Below are positions 35,918 through 44,995 of a stretch of 64,000 nt of DNA, piece by piece; the first letter of the stretch is position 1, and every line of letters starts with the position of its first letter. The notes under the pieces were generated by a model, which had not been told where the DNA came from, did not search any database, and saw only the letters and a list, made by a program, of their open reading frames with translations. Location: contig JAYFQW010000042.1 in the NCBI GenBank assembly GCA_034926675.1, positions 62,001 to 126,000 on the forward strand, read 5' to 3'. Source of the stretch: Clostridia bacterium. Its GTDB lineage: Bacteria > Bacillota > DTU025. The translations under genes were made by a program, and so were the position numbers.

Positions 35918-35993
35918 TGGTGGACCCGACGCGGATCGAACGCGCGACCTCTAGAGTGCGATTCAAGCGCTCTCCCAGCTGAGCTACGGGCCC
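35918..35993 (-). tRNA. tRNA-Ala(CGC)
   Basis: A 76-base cloverleaf with encoded CCA. Acceptor GGGCCCG/CGGGTCC contains the G3-U70 pair that identifies alanine tRNAs; the T arm has TTCGATC; the anticodon loop ATCGCAC gives CGC. The anticodon stem CTTGA/TCTAG has one T-T mismatch, and A is found at position 32 where a pyrimidine is usual. Confidence 0.9.
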
Positions 35994-36118
35994 ATCTGAA
36001 CTCTTCGCAACGTTGATACTACCACACGATAGCTCTCAAGTCAACGGGCGAAGCGAAGGCGCGAAGGCAAGCCGCGGAGGCAACGGGCAAAGGCTGGTTG
36101 CCGAATTCCCCCATTAAC

Positions 36119-36850
36119 TCAGCGTTTGCTGAGGCGCGAAGCAGCAGCTGCGTCCAGAAAGCACACTACGCTGGGGTGGGTCTGAAGGATGGATGCCGGC
36201 GTCTTCGGGGTAACCGGACCCTCCAGAGCATTTTTGATAATGTCGGCCTTGCCATCTCCGGATGCCAGGAGGACTATCTCTCGCGCCTTCATGATCGTTC
36301 CGATGCCCATGGACATGGCAGAGCCTGGTAGAGTGTCGTACCCTCCCTTGGCCTGGTTCACCTCAACAGTCTGCCTGGCAAGCTGCACAACATGGGTAGT
36401 GGAATTCCTGTCCGTTCCCGGTTCGTTGAAACCTATGTGGCCATTCATCCCTATTCCCAGGACCTGCAGATCAATGCCGCCGGCTGCCTCAATGAGAGCT
36501 TCGTAGCGCGCGCACTCGCCGTCGGCATCCAAAGCGGCCCCATCTGGAATGTGGACTAGCAATGGGTTTAGGTTCACGTGAGAGAGCAGGTTATCAGCCA
36601 TGAACGTATGGTAGCTTCTGGGATCATCGTGGGCAAGCCCACAGTACTCGTCGAGGTTGAAAGTCGTAAGGCCGGAAAAGTCGAGCCCTTCCTCCCGATG
36701 GAGCCTGGAAAGCTCAGCGTACATGCCCACCGGAGTCTCACCAGTGGCAAGCCCGAGCACCATGTGGGGTTTCCTCATGACCCGCTCGGAGATGAAGTGG
36801 GCCGCCCTGGAGCTCATCTCGGCATAATCTCTGCATATGACAACCTGCAC
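36119..36850 (-). CDS. nagB: Glucosamine-6-phosphate deaminase
   Basis: Converts glucosamine 6-phosphate to fructose 6-phosphate and ammonia. The GTG at 36850 follows GGAGG by 8 bases and gives MQVVICRDYAEMS; the frame extends upstream but would overlap lysS. Key segments: GLATGETPVGMYAEL (phosphate binding), TTFNLDEYCGL (catalytic Asp) and GIGMNGHIGFNEPG (catalytic His). About 243 residues, normal for bacterial NagB. It follows lysS by 22 bases on the same strand and may be co-transcribed. No nagA is nearby. Confidence 0.95.
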   Translation of the reverse strand: MQVVICRDYAEMSSRAAHFISERVMRKPHMVLGLATGETPVGMYAELSRLHREEGLDFSGLTTFNLDEYCGLAHDDPRSYHTFMADNLLSHVNLNPLLVHIPDGAALDADGECARYEALIEAAGGIDLQVLGIGMNGHIGFNEPGTDRNSTTHVVQLARQTVEVNQAKGGYDTLPGSAMSMGIGTIMKAREIVLLASGDGKADIIKNALEGPVTPKTPASILQTHPSVVCFLDAAAASRLSKR

Positions 36851-36872
36851 AGGCACAGCCTCCAATACTCGT

Positions 36873-38360
36873 CTAGTCCCTCGGACGCATCTGAGGGAAG
36901 AGGATGACATCCCTGATCGACGCGGAATCCGTCAGGGTCATTATTAGCCTGTCCACTCCAAGACCCATTCCACCGGTGGGGGGCATGCCATATTCCAGCG
37001 CAGTCAGGAAATCCTCGTCCAGAGGATGAGCCTCGTCGTCGCCGTGCTCTCTCTGAGCCACCTGATACATGAACCGCTCCCTCTGGTCGATTGGGTCGTT
37101 CAGCTCTGAAAAGGCGTTGGCTAGTTCACGCCCAGCGCACACCGCCTCGAACCTGTATGTGAAACGGGGATCGCCTGAGAGCTTCTTCGCCAAAGGCGAC
37201 ACTTCGATTGGGTAGTCCAACACGAAGGTGGGCTGGATCAGATTCGCTTCGACCTTCTCCTCATACGCTTCGCTCAGGCACTTGCCGCAAGAGGCATCAT
37301 CGTCAACCTCCAGGCCCATGCCACGGGCCGCGCGCACGGCTTCAGCCTGTGGAAGCGACGGAAAGTCGACGCCTGTGCGCCTGATCACGAGATCACGCAT
37401 CGTGGCTCTCGGCCACGGAGGCGCGAAGTCGATCTCGGCGCCCTGATAGGTGACGTGAGTGGCGCCAAGCGCCGTCTGCGCGACGTACGACACGAGGCCT
37501 TCGGTTATGTCCATCATGTCGTGGTAGTCGGCATAAGCCTGGTACAGCTCAATGGATGTGAATTCCGGGTTATGCTTTGTGGAGATGCCCTCGTTCCGGA
37601 AGATGCGGCCCATCTCGTACACGCGCTCCAGGCCGCCAACTATCAGCCTCTTAAGGTGCAGCTCTGTCGCAATCCGAAGGTAAAGATCCATATCAAGCGC
37701 GTTGTGATGCGTAATGAAAGGCCGGGCTGCCGCGCCTCCCGCCAGTGTGTGCATCGCAGGGGTCTCCACCTCAAGGAACCCGCGAGAATCAAGGTAACTT
37801 CTGATCGCACCGACGATCTTCGTTCGAAGAATGAACGTCCTCCGAACCTCCGGGTTGACTATGAGGTCAACGTAGCGCATGCGGTAGCGCATGTCCACGT
37901 CTTTGAGGCCGTGCCACTTCTCCGGGAGGGGCCGAAGCGCCTTCGAGAGCATCGTGAAGGAGGAGACATCGACGCTGATTTCACCGCGTCGCGTCCGGAA
38001 AACCCGTCCATTGATGCCGATGATATCGCCGATATCCACCTGGCCGAGCATGGAGTATGCCTCTTCGCCAATGGTGTCCTGGCGGGCGTAGATCTGAATC
38101 CGCCCTGAGAGGTCCAGAAGATCGAGGAACGAGGCCTTTCCATGTCCCCTGACAGCCATCACCCGGCCTGCCAGGGATACTTGTACTCCATCGAGCTGTG
38201 CAAAGCTCTCGATCACCTGGGAGGCGCTGTGGGTCCTGACGAACCTTCCACCGAACGGGTCTACACCGTGAGCCCTCCAGTAGTCCAGCTTCGCCTGGCG
38301 CTGAGCAATCTCGTCGCCTAGCAATGAGCTTTCGCTGACATTACCGCCAAGCTCGTCCAT
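36873..38360 (-). CDS. lysS: Lysyl-tRNA synthetase, class II
   Basis: A full-length (495 residues) class II enzyme. The OB-fold anticodon-binding domain spans residues of about 60-160 (VSLAGRVMAVRGHGKASFLDLLD). Motif 2 is RIFRNEGISTKHNPEFTSIELYQAY and motif 3 GMGLGVDRLIMTL. It lies 16 bases after greA, the standard greA-lysS arrangement of Firmicutes. Confidence 0.97.
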   Translation of the reverse strand: MDELGGNVSESSLLGDEIAQRQAKLDYWRAHGVDPFGGRFVRTHSASQVIESFAQLDGVQVSLAGRVMAVRGHGKASFLDLLDLSGRIQIYARQDTIGEEAYSMLGQVDIGDIIGINGRVFRTRRGEISVDVSSFTMLSKALRPLPEKWHGLKDVDMRYRMRYVDLIVNPEVRRTFILRTKIVGAIRSYLDSRGFLEVETPAMHTLAGGAAARPFITHHNALDMDLYLRIATELHLKRLIVGGLERVYEMGRIFRNEGISTKHNPEFTSIELYQAYADYHDMMDITEGLVSYVAQTALGATHVTYQGAEIDFAPPWPRATMRDLVIRRTGVDFPSLPQAEAVRAARGMGLEVDDDASCGKCLSEAYEEKVEANLIQPTFVLDYPIEVSPLAKKLSGDPRFTYRFEAVCAGRELANAFSELNDPIDQRERFMYQVAQREHGDDEAHPLDEDFLTALEYGMPPTGGMGLGVDRLIMTLTDSASIRDVILFPQMRPRD

Positions 38361-38376
38361 TTGGTCACACTCACCC

Positions 38377-38865
38377 TTATCTTGCGATCTTTTCCACCCT
38401 GTACATCACTACCCCGGCAGGAACCGATACCGGCACTGTGCTCCCGACGGTCTTGCCGAGAACAGCCCTGCCCACGGGCGATTCGTTGGAAATCCGCTTC
38501 TTGCTTGGATTTGCCTCAGCCGAGCCCACTATAGTGTACTCCTCGGCTTCCCCATCTTTGCCGTCTTTCAGGATCTCCGTCAGGATCACAGTGGAGCCGA
38601 CAGACACTGAGTCCTGGTCGCCGCCCGAGCCGTCGATGAGTTTCGCATTCCTTAGCATCCACTCCAGCTGCGCGATGCGTGCTTCGACGAAGCCCTGCTC
38701 GTTCTTGGCGTCATCATACTCGGAGTTGTCGGTTATGTCGCCGAACTCCTTGGCCTGCTTGATCCTCTCCGCAACCTCGCGTCGCTTCTCCACGCGAAGG
38801 TGCTCCAGTTCCTTCTCGAGGTTCTGAAGCCCCTCGGCAGTGAGGATTACTTCCTTCTCGGGCAT
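38377..38865 (-). CDS. greA: Transcription elongation factor GreA
   Basis: A 162-residue Gre factor that rescues backtracked RNA polymerase by stimulating transcript cleavage. The ATG at 38865 gives the standard entry MPEKEVILTAEGLQNLEKEL; the frame upstream has no RBS. The N-terminal coiled coil carries the acidic tip DITDNSEYDDAK, and the C-terminal FKBP-like domain has ISNESPVGRAVLGKTVG. The 5' leader contains a perfect 7-bp hairpin (38895-38911). Confidence 0.96.
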   Translation of the reverse strand: MPEKEVILTAEGLQNLEKELEHLRVEKRREVAERIKQAKEFGDITDNSEYDDAKNEQGFVEARIAQLEWMLRNAKLIDGSGGDQDSVSVGSTVILTEILKDGKDGEAEEYTIVGSAEANPSKKRISNESPVGRAVLGKTVGSTVPVSVPAGVVMYRVEKIAR

Positions 38866-38894
38866 CGCTCGTAGTTCCCCCTCGAACATCAATT

Positions 38895-38911
38895 CCGGGC
38901 TCACAGCCCGG
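38895..38911 (-). promoter_or_regulatory. Hairpin in greA leader
   Basis: CCGGGCT / AGCCCGG, a perfect 7-bp stem with a 3-base loop, about 30 bases upstream of the greA start. There is no T-tract. It may affect mRNA stability or translation. Confidence 0.35.
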
Positions 38912-38965
38912 CATGGTATCCATTCTATGCACGCATGCGCGATCGGATTCAGAGCCGCAAAGGTG

Positions 38966-38990
38966 AAAAAAAAGGATGGCGCAACCGCCA
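38966..38990 (-). terminator. Terminator upstream of greA
   Basis: On the minus strand TGGCG-GTTG-CGCCA is followed by TCC and eight T (complement of 38966-38973). It would end transcripts coming from the HTH/dehydrogenase-like pair before greA. Confidence 0.65.
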
Positions 38991-39263
38991 CAAGTCACGC
39001 CAATATTATGGCAAGACCATCCCAGCTTGTCAAGGAGTGCGCGCGCCACCGCCCCGCAAGTCGCCTGGAGAGCGCACCGCGCCGCAGCGCCCGCGGCGTC
39101 ATGTGTTACGCCCGCTATGAGGCGACGACGCGAGGCAATAATGGCAGAAGGCGTGGCAAGCTCCTTCTGCCAGGTGCACATCTGAGAGAACCGTCGTTCT
39201 GGCGACATTCTACCGGCGTTCTAGCGACGTACTACCGGCGTCTAGCGACGTACTACCGGCGTT
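38991..39263. other. Gene-free stretch upstream of greA
   Basis: Together with the terminator region and greA leader, 38866-39263 holds no gene. The part nearest 39194 is made of direct repeats (see the repeat entry). The rest is GC-rich with no coding pattern that I trust. Confidence 0.5.
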
Positions 39264-39270
39264 CTAGCGG
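39194..39270. repeat. About 22-bp tandem repeat
   Basis: Three diverged copies of a unit reading CGTTCTAGCGACGTACTACC plus GG, at about 39194, 39216 and 39238, with a fourth partial copy (CGTTCTAGCGG) running into the end of the next gene. Confidence 0.8.
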
Positions 39271-40181
39271 CTTTCGCCGTATCGTACCACTCTGGGCCGT
39301 ATATCGAGCTTATCAAGCATATCGAAATAGTCCTTCTCGGCAATCTCCGATACAGGCTTGTTGATCATCGTGACGAGCAGGGCTTCGATTACGTTTGTTC
39401 CGAAAGATCGCCCTTGCATCTCAGGGGTAGTGGTCACGAGGACACTCGCACCGCGCCTGCCAAGCTCGTCCACATCTTTCGACGTGACCGTGTTGGTAAT
39501 GACTGTCTTCCCGTCGATGCGATCGGGAAGGTATTTTCGAATGTAGTGGAAATCTCCGGCTATCACGTCGGCCCTGTCGTAGTACTTCTGGTACTTCCTC
39601 GGACCAGCGGAACCGCTCTGCTCCTTCCCGGTAGGATACAGCCATTTGAACGGGATCTGCGTGATTATCGGCATCACTATGGGCGCGAGCCGGTAAAGGG
39701 ATCTCACCGAGTGCAGAGGGATGGGGATTCCCACTGCGAACATCAGATCGCCGTACGTGACCTTGCAGCCGAGCTCCTCGAAGGCGATTCCCATTCCTAT
39801 TCTATCGATCGCGCACACCACGAACACGTTCTTCCCCGCGATGGGCAACTTCTCCACCTCAGCCACGCGCTTCACGACTCGATATTCCAGGCTGCTCTTG
39901 AGGCCTGTACCGTCCACAAGGGGAGTCTTCTGGGCGGCCGCTGCTATGTGCCTGGCATCCTTGAAAACGAACTTCTTGCCTGCGCCGGCCATATATAGGT
40001 CGATTCCTCCCATGCCAAATGCATCGACCTTGCCGTCAAGCTCCCGTATGAGTTCCACCGCGCGCTCTATATTGCCATCGGTACCGATCCGCTCAAGGAG
40101 AACGTCCTCACCTAGCACGTTTATGGTGGCCTTGTGGTTCCGGTCGGACGAGCCTATGCTCACACTGACGATGTGTTTCAC
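39264..40181 (-). CDS. Conserved protein of the family often annotated 'quinate 5-dehydrogenase'; function uncertain
   Basis: A roughly 305-residue protein with a Rossmann-like middle part. Visible conserved blocks are HIVSVSIGSSDRNH, DAFGMGGIDLYMAGAG, TPLVDGTGLKSSLE, IPFKWLYPTG, DVIAGDFHYIRKYLP and VTTTPEMQGRSFGTNVIEA. I recognise these from Bacillota proteins that databases call quinate 5-dehydrogenase, but I know of no experiment for that name and no shikimate-pathway neighbour is present. The GTG at 40181 forms a 4-base overlap (GTGA) with the stop of the HTH gene, so the two are tightly coupled. The 3' end runs into a tandem repeat. Confidence 0.75.
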   Translation of the reverse strand: MKHIVSVSIGSSDRNHKATINVLGEDVLLERIGTDGNIERAVELIRELDGKVDAFGMGGIDLYMAGAGKKFVFKDARHIAAAAQKTPLVDGTGLKSSLEYRVVKRVAEVEKLPIAGKNVFVVCAIDRIGMGIAFEELGCKVTYGDLMFAVGIPIPLHSVRSLYRLAPIVMPIITQIPFKWLYPTGKEQSGSAGPRKYQKYYDRADVIAGDFHYIRKYLPDRIDGKTVITNTVTSKDVDELGRRGASVLVTTTPEMQGRSFGTNVIEALLVTMINKPVSEIAEKDYFDMLDKLDIRPRVVRYGESR

Positions 40182-40765
40182 TTTTTCGCGCCCTCCCGCA
40201 CGGCCCCGATTATGGCCGTTATCTGCTCTGGTTCCACGTGTACGTCTTCTCTGATCGGGGAATGCCCGATAACCACGGAGGTGACCTTGTTGCCTAGGAT
40301 CGCCTCCATGAGCCTCACCCTCATGTCGGATCCAAGAAACACAATCCGGTCGTACTGCTGAAACCCGGATATCGCCACTACTACGTCGTTCAGGAGCTCG
40401 ATGCCAGATCGCTCCCTTACGTACGCCCATCTTTCTGTGTCGTTCATGAGCCAGACGAAGTCCACACCAGCTGTTCTCGCGATGACCTCGATCTCGTCCT
40501 TGTTCCCCACTGGGAAGCCCACTAGGGCCACGCGGCGCCCCTTCCGCACCTCGCCGAGGCTCTCGATCCGAGATACGAAAGGCCTATCTATGCCCACGGC
40601 TGCAGCAGCCTCAGCCTGGGATGCCCCATTCTGTCGCAGCTCAAACAGGCGTTCCAGGGTACGATCGATCTTGTCGCGATCGATCACTCTATCTCCAATC
40701 CTTATGAGCGTCGTGGTGATCACCCCCGGGATTCCGCGTGTGTCTGTGTTCACACATATGTGCAC
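40178..40765 (-). CDS. Helix-turn-helix regulator coupled to the 'quinate dehydrogenase'-like gene
   Basis: A 195-residue protein. The segment DKIDRTLERLFELRQNGASQ with AEAAAAVGIDRPFVSRIES is a helix-turn-helix of the Xre/MarR-like size; the rest (GRRVALVGFPVGNKDEIEV, YDRIVFLGSDMRVRLMEAIL) looks like a nucleotide- or small-molecule-binding domain. It overlaps the next gene by 4 bases, and this pair is conserved as neighbours in several Bacillota to my knowledge. The GTG at 40765 lacks an RBS and sits 7 bases after a TAGAAT box, so it may be translated leaderless. Confidence 0.75.
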   Translation of the reverse strand: MHICVNTDTRGIPGVITTTLIRIGDRVIDRDKIDRTLERLFELRQNGASQAEAAAAVGIDRPFVSRIESLGEVRKGRRVALVGFPVGNKDEIEVIARTAGVDFVWLMNDTERWAYVRERSGIELLNDVVVAISGFQQYDRIVFLGSDMRVRLMEAILGNKVTSVVIGHSPIREDVHVEPEQITAIIGAVREGAKK

Positions 40766-40771
40766 AACTAG

Positions 40772-40800
40772 ATTCTAGCAGACGTCAACCTCCAAAACAA
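40772..40800 (-). promoter_or_regulatory. Promoter of the HTH gene
   Basis: On the minus strand TTGTTT and TAGAAT are 17 bases apart, the latter ending 6 bases before the GTG start at 40765. The predicted transcript start coincides with the start codon, consistent with a leaderless mRNA. Confidence 0.5.
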
Positions 40801-40858
40801 GAGCGGGCTGGCGGTCGGCGGTCACTCACGACCGCTCGGCCCCACCCGCTACTCTCGC
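40800..40858 (-). terminator. Terminator after dusB
   Basis: On the minus strand AGCGGG at one end pairs with CCCGCT at the other, with nested pairing (GGTCG/CGACC type) between, followed by CTTGTTTT. It lies 40 bases after the dusB stop and overlaps the HTH promoter region. Confidence 0.55.
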
Positions 40859-40897
40859 TGCAGGATGCAAACTGCCATCATTCAGCTGGATGCCTGT

Positions 40898-41896
40898 TCA
40901 CCGAGGCGCCATGCTCTCCCGATACTCCGCCAGGATTCCGCGCAGGGCCTCCAGATCAGGGGCGGTGTTGATCTGGTCGCGCACCCGCGTTGCCCCACGC
41001 AGGCCCCTGATATACCAGGCCAGATGCTTCCGCATCTCGGATGTGGCTGTCCTCTCGCCGCTGTGCCGGGCCGAGTCGGCCAGATGCCTCGCGGCCATAG
41101 CAATTCGCTCGCTGGGAGTCGGCCCCGGAAGCAGTTCACCTGTGCGGAGGTAATGAAGACATTCCTCAAAGATCCACGGGTTCCCCAGCGCCGCCCTGCC
41201 TATCATGACGCCGGCGCACCCGGTCTCCGCCATCATGCGCGCCACATCCTCGGGACCCCTGATGTCCCCATTTCCGATCACTGGGACATCCACGGCCTCC
41301 ACTACCCGAGCAATGATCGACCAGTCGGCCTTGCCGCTGTATCCCTGCGCTTTCGTCCTACCGTGGACTGCCACTGCAGATGCGCCCGCTCCGGCGCACC
41401 CCTTTGCGAACTCAGCTGCGTTGACGCTGGATTCATCCCAACCCTTGCGGATCTTGACTGTGACGGGAACCTTTGCAGCCCCGCACACTGCCCGGACAAT
41501 CGCCCATGCCCGTTCCGGATCCCGCATCAAGGCTGAACCTTCGGAGTTGCGCACCACTTTTGGGACTGGGCATCCCATGTTGATGTCGATTATGTCGGCC
41601 CCTGCCTTCTCTGCAGCACGCGCGGCATCAGCCAGCACAGCGGGGTCCGGCCCGAAAACCTGAATCGACACCGGGCGCTCCTCATCAGAGATCCTCATCA
41701 TCTGATGAGTCCTGCGGTTGTCGTGGGTCAAGGCCATCGCACTGATCATCTCGGTGTACACAAGCGCGCACCCTTGCTCCTTGCATAGCAGGCGGAATGG
41801 GCCATCGCATACTCCTGCCATAGGGGCAAGGACCAGTGGGTTTGCGATTATCACATCACGTACGCTGAAAGGTCTATTCAGGCACAGGCTTGACAT
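40898..41896 (-). CDS. dusB: tRNA-dihydrouridine synthase
   Basis: An FMN enzyme reducing uridine to dihydrouridine in tRNA D-loops. Key segments: PLVLAPMAGVCDGPFRLLC, DIINMGCPVPKV-type block (IDINMGCPVPKVVRNSEGSALM, catalytic Cys region: the Cys follows later in the Dus fold), AVAVHGRTKAQGYSGKADW and VPVIGNGDIRGPEDVARMM. About 332 residues, DusB-like. The ATG at 41896 is preferred; one at 41908 is also possible, and both overlap the end of hflX. It is the last gene of coaX-hflX-dusB. Confidence 0.93.
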   Translation of the reverse strand: MSSLCLNRPFSVRDVIIANPLVLAPMAGVCDGPFRLLCKEQGCALVYTEMISAMALTHDNRRTHQMMRISDEERPVSIQVFGPDPAVLADAARAAEKAGADIIDINMGCPVPKVVRNSEGSALMRDPERAWAIVRAVCGAAKVPVTVKIRKGWDESSVNAAEFAKGCAGAGASAVAVHGRTKAQGYSGKADWSIIARVVEAVDVPVIGNGDIRGPEDVARMMAETGCAGVMIGRAALGNPWIFEECLHYLRTGELLPGPTPSERIAMAARHLADSARHSGERTATSEMRKHLAWYIRGLRGATRVRDQINTAPDLEALRGILAEYRESMAPR

Positions 41897-43199
41897 TCTT
41901 TGCCCCATTCGATTTCATCTTCCGGAGTTGCCCCGCCACAGCGCGGTCCACCTCTGCCACCAGGGCCACTCCATCCTCGCGGAACTCCTCGGAGATGACC
42001 CGCCCCTTGCGCTTGATCAGGGCCATCATAGGATCATTGTACGAAAGGACGGTGTCGATTCTGATCCACCTGCCCGACAACTCATCGGATATCATCTGGG
42101 CAAGCTGAGAAGCGCCCTCCCCAGTGTGTGCTGATACGGCCACCGATACTGGATACGAGTGACGGAGCCGATCAATCGTGGGCGCTGATTCCGGCAGATC
42201 GCACTTATTAAGTACAGTTATCACCGGATGGTCCGCAGCCCCGATCTCGTCTAGAACGCCAAACACAGCGGAGCAGTGCTCGACGGCCTTTGGGTGCCCT
42301 GCATCCACAACGTGGAGAAGCAGATCTGCCTCTACCACTTCCTCAAGGGTAGCCCTGAACGCTACGATGAGGTGGTGCGGCAGTTTCTGTATGAATCCCA
42401 CGGTATCGGTGAGCAGCACCGCCTGGCCGGAAGGCATTGTGTATCGGCGAGTCGTGGGGTCGAGCGTCGCGAACAGCTTGTCCTCCACCAGAACGTCTGA
42501 GCCTGTCAAGGCATTCAACAGGCTCGATTTGCCTGCGTTGGTGTAGCCTATCAGAGCCACAACCGGCAGCTCTGCATCACGCCGCCTCTGCCGCTGCACT
42601 CCCCTGCGCTGCCTCACATCGTCGATCTCTCGCTTAACGGCGGCGATCCGAGATCTCGTTGTCCTCCGGTCCACCTCGAGCTTAGTTTCACCTGGCCCGC
42701 GAGTGCCAATCCCGCCTCCGAGCCGAGAGAGCTCGACGCCGTGCCCTGTGAGCCTGGGCAGCGCGTACTGAAGCTGGGCCAGTTCAACCTGGAGCTTACC
42801 TTCGGACGTCGCCGCACGCTGGGCGAAAATGTCGAGAATGAGCTGGGTTCTGTCGATTACCCGCACCTTGGCGGTCTCCTCAAGGTTTCTCTGCTGAGCT
42901 GGCGTAAGCTCATCATCGACGACGACAAGATCCGCACCTGTGGCAGAGCACAGAGCCTCGATCTCCTTCGCCTTTCCGACGCCGATGTAGTAGCCTGGGT
43001 CCGGTTTCTGCTTCCGCTGAGTGACTCGGGCGACCACACGCCCGCCGGCCGTCTCCAGCAGGCGCTCAAGCTCATCCATGGACTCATCCACGTCCCATCC
43101 AGATAGAGCCGCGGCGTCAAGCCCAACAAGAATGGCCCTCTCTCTGCCGTCCTCACCACCATGATCGCCAGGTTCTCCAAGGCTGTATTCTGTGTTCAA
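41874..43199 (-). CDS. hflX: GTPase HflX
   Basis: A ribosome-associated GTPase involved in splitting or rescuing stalled ribosomes. The N-terminal HflX domain (GRVVARVTQRKQKPDPGYYIG, AQQRNLEETAKVRVIDRTQLI) is followed by the GTPase core: G1 GYTNAGKSSLLNAL, G3 DTVGFIQKLPHHL, G4 NKCD. 441 residues, full length. It starts 4 bases after the coaX stop and overlaps dusB slightly. Confidence 0.95.
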   Translation of the reverse strand: MNTEYSLGEPGDHGGEDGRERAILVGLDAAALSGWDVDESMDELERLLETAGGRVVARVTQRKQKPDPGYYIGVGKAKEIEALCSATGADLVVVDDELTPAQQRNLEETAKVRVIDRTQLILDIFAQRAATSEGKLQVELAQLQYALPRLTGHGVELSRLGGGIGTRGPGETKLEVDRRTTRSRIAAVKREIDDVRQRRGVQRQRRRDAELPVVALIGYTNAGKSSLLNALTGSDVLVEDKLFATLDPTTRRYTMPSGQAVLLTDTVGFIQKLPHHLIVAFRATLEEVVEADLLLHVVDAGHPKAVEHCSAVFGVLDEIGAADHPVITVLNKCDLPESAPTIDRLRHSYPVSVAVSAHTGEGASQLAQMISDELSGRWIRIDTVLSYNDPMMALIKRKGRVISEEFREDGVALVAEVDRAVAGQLRKMKSNGAKNVKPVPE

Positions 43200-43203
43200 T
43201 CAA

Positions 43204-43986
43204 TCACCCCACGTGAAAGTTGGGCTGGTTTCGCTGATAGATGATGCGCAGCCCGATAAGCGTAAGAAATGGGTTCACCTCATCGATCTCCCGAGATTCC
43301 GCGGCGATCAGCTCGGCGAGTCCGCCTGTGGCCACAACCTTCGGGTGCCCTCCGAGCTCTGGCTTCATGCGGCGGACTATCTCATCAACCTGCCCCACAA
43401 ACCCGAATATGATCCCCGATTGCATACTCGCCACGGTGTTCTTGCCGATTACCGACTGTGGTTTCGTAAGCTCAATACGCGGGAGACGCGCGGCCCTCGA
43501 GAAGAGGGCTTCGCTTGAGATCATCACGCCGGGGGCAATGGCGCCTCCAAGGTAGTCGCCTGTCGCTGTGATTGCGCAGAAGGTGGTGGCAGTGCCGAAA
43601 TCCACGATGATAACCGGGCCGCCGTAGGTTTCGTACGCCGCCACTGCGTTCACGATCCTGTCGGCTCCGACCTCTTTGGGGTTCTCATACCTGATGCAGA
43701 TGCCAGTCCGTACTCCCGGACCAACCATAATGGGTTCACAGGCAAAGTAGTGCCTCGACATCTTCTCAAAGGTCGGTACGATGGGAGGCACGACAGACGA
43801 GACGATCACCCCGCTCACGGCAGTTCGGTCCAGCTTACTGTAATCCAGCAGCTGCAGGATGAGTATCCCATATTCATCGGCGGTCTTATTCCTATCGGTA
43901 GAGATCCTGAAATCTGCCAGCAACTCCTGGCCTTCATACACACCCAGAACGGTGTTGGTATTGCCCACATCAATGGCGAGAATCAT
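43204..43986 (-). CDS. coaX: Type III pantothenate kinase
   Basis: Catalyses the first step of coenzyme A synthesis, phosphorylation of pantothenate; type III enzymes need a monovalent cation and are not feedback-inhibited by CoA. The ASKHA-fold signatures are [31 protein letters not shown] and [14 protein letters not shown]. 260 residues. It heads the coaX-hflX-dusB operon. Its upstream side borders the 1.7-kb repeat region. Confidence 0.96.
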   Translation of the reverse strand: MILAIDVGNTNTVLGVYEGQELLADFRISTDRNKTADEYGILILQLLDYSKLDRTAVSGVIVSSVVPPIVPTFEKMSRHYFACEPIMVGPGVRTGICIRYENPKEVGADRIVNAVAAYETYGGPVIIVDFGTATTFCAITATGDYLGGAIAPGVMISSEALFSRAARLPRIELTKPQSVIGKNTVASMQSGIIFGFVGQVDEIVRRMKPELGGHPKVVATGGLAELIAAESREIDEVNPFLTLIGLRIIYQRNQPNFHVG

Positions 43987-44110
43987 GAGACCACCCTCCC
44001 AGCGCGATTATACCATACGGCGGCGGGTGCACCACACGCCAGTGCCCTGGGGCGATGGGGATGCGTAGATGACGCGTACGTGACGCATCGATCGTGTGTG
44101 GATTACGCAT

Positions 44111-44202
44111 TGATGACACGTGGACGGGGCACGGTTGGGGCGCGGATCTGGCCCCTTGATGACACGTGGACGGGGCACGGTTGGGGCGCGGATCTGGCCC
44201 CG
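44111..44202. repeat. 46-bp tandem duplication
   Basis: A unit beginning TGATGACACGTGGACGGGGC and ending GGATCTGGCCCC is present twice in a row (44111-44156 and 44157-44202) with only the last base different. Confidence 0.9.
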
Positions 44203-44270
44203 CCGACGGCCCGACGGATGCCAGGTGATAGGCAGGCTGGCGAACCGGCAGGTGAGCAGGCCGGCGACAG

Positions 44271-44352
44271 GCAGGGGTCAGGCTGCCTGGCTGGCGACTG
44301 ACTGGCGCGAGGCAGGGGTCGGGCTGCCTGGCTGGCGACTGACTGGCGCGAG
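44271..44352. repeat. 41-bp tandem duplication
   Basis: A unit beginning GCAGGGGTC and ending GACTGGCGCGAG occurs at 44271-44311 and 44312-44352 with one difference. Confidence 0.9.
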
Positions 44353-44724
44353 GCCGATTGGCGTACTGGCCGTCTCCGGGAAACCCGGGTGGGCGCTGGG
44401 GTGGGGGCTAGACAGTTTTGATCCAACCCCTGGCCACTTTGTCTTCAGCCTTACCGCTTCGCTGGACAAGAACCGACCACCCCTGGGCGTGGGGGCGTGT
44501 CTTGGGGCGTTCCGAGCTGTCTTGAGTCTCGATTTTCCCTGCTTCAGCCCCAGTTTCTGTGCGATGCGGGAGGTCGGGACGGGCGGGGAGCACTGGGTGG
44601 ACAATCGCGATTCAGCTTCCGCTCTTCGATGAACAGGTACTGACCACCCCTTGGATCAACCCGGACCACCCAGCGGGTCAAAATCACCGCACGGGTTGTG
44701 CGGCTCGTGTCTCCGGGCACACAG

Positions 44725-44904
44725 CGCCTCGATGGCGCGCGCCCTGGGAATGCTCGGAGTTTCTCATTTCTGAGCGTGAACCGTCGGAAAACCCTCACGG
44801 ATGAGAATCTGCACCCGTCGCTTCACTCAAGAATGAGAATCCCGGCGCTGTTGCCCGCGACTGCTCGCCCGAACGAGCACAAGCGCATAAGCGGTAGGCG
44901 GCGC
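44725..44904. repeat. 180-bp dispersed direct repeat, copy 1
   Basis: Nearly identical to 44996-45176. It begins CGCCTCGATGGCGCGC, contains three dyads of the form CTCA-N4-TGAG (44763-44774, 44794-44805, 44826-44837, spaced 31 and 32 bases), then a perfect 6-bp hairpin TGCTCG-cccgaa-CGAGCA (44862-44879), and ends with CGGTAGGCGGCGC. Confidence 0.9.
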
Positions 44905-44995
44905 GGCGGCGCCGCCTTTCCTTCATGTCCAGCTACGTGCGTCGTGCCCGCCACGGGCGTTCTTGCACTGGCGATCCGCTGGCGGCCCTCAGTCG

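Noticed and set aside
41204-41663. Long plus-strand frames inside dusB, hflX, porA and lysS
   Set aside because: They are shadows of strongly conserved genes on the other strand.
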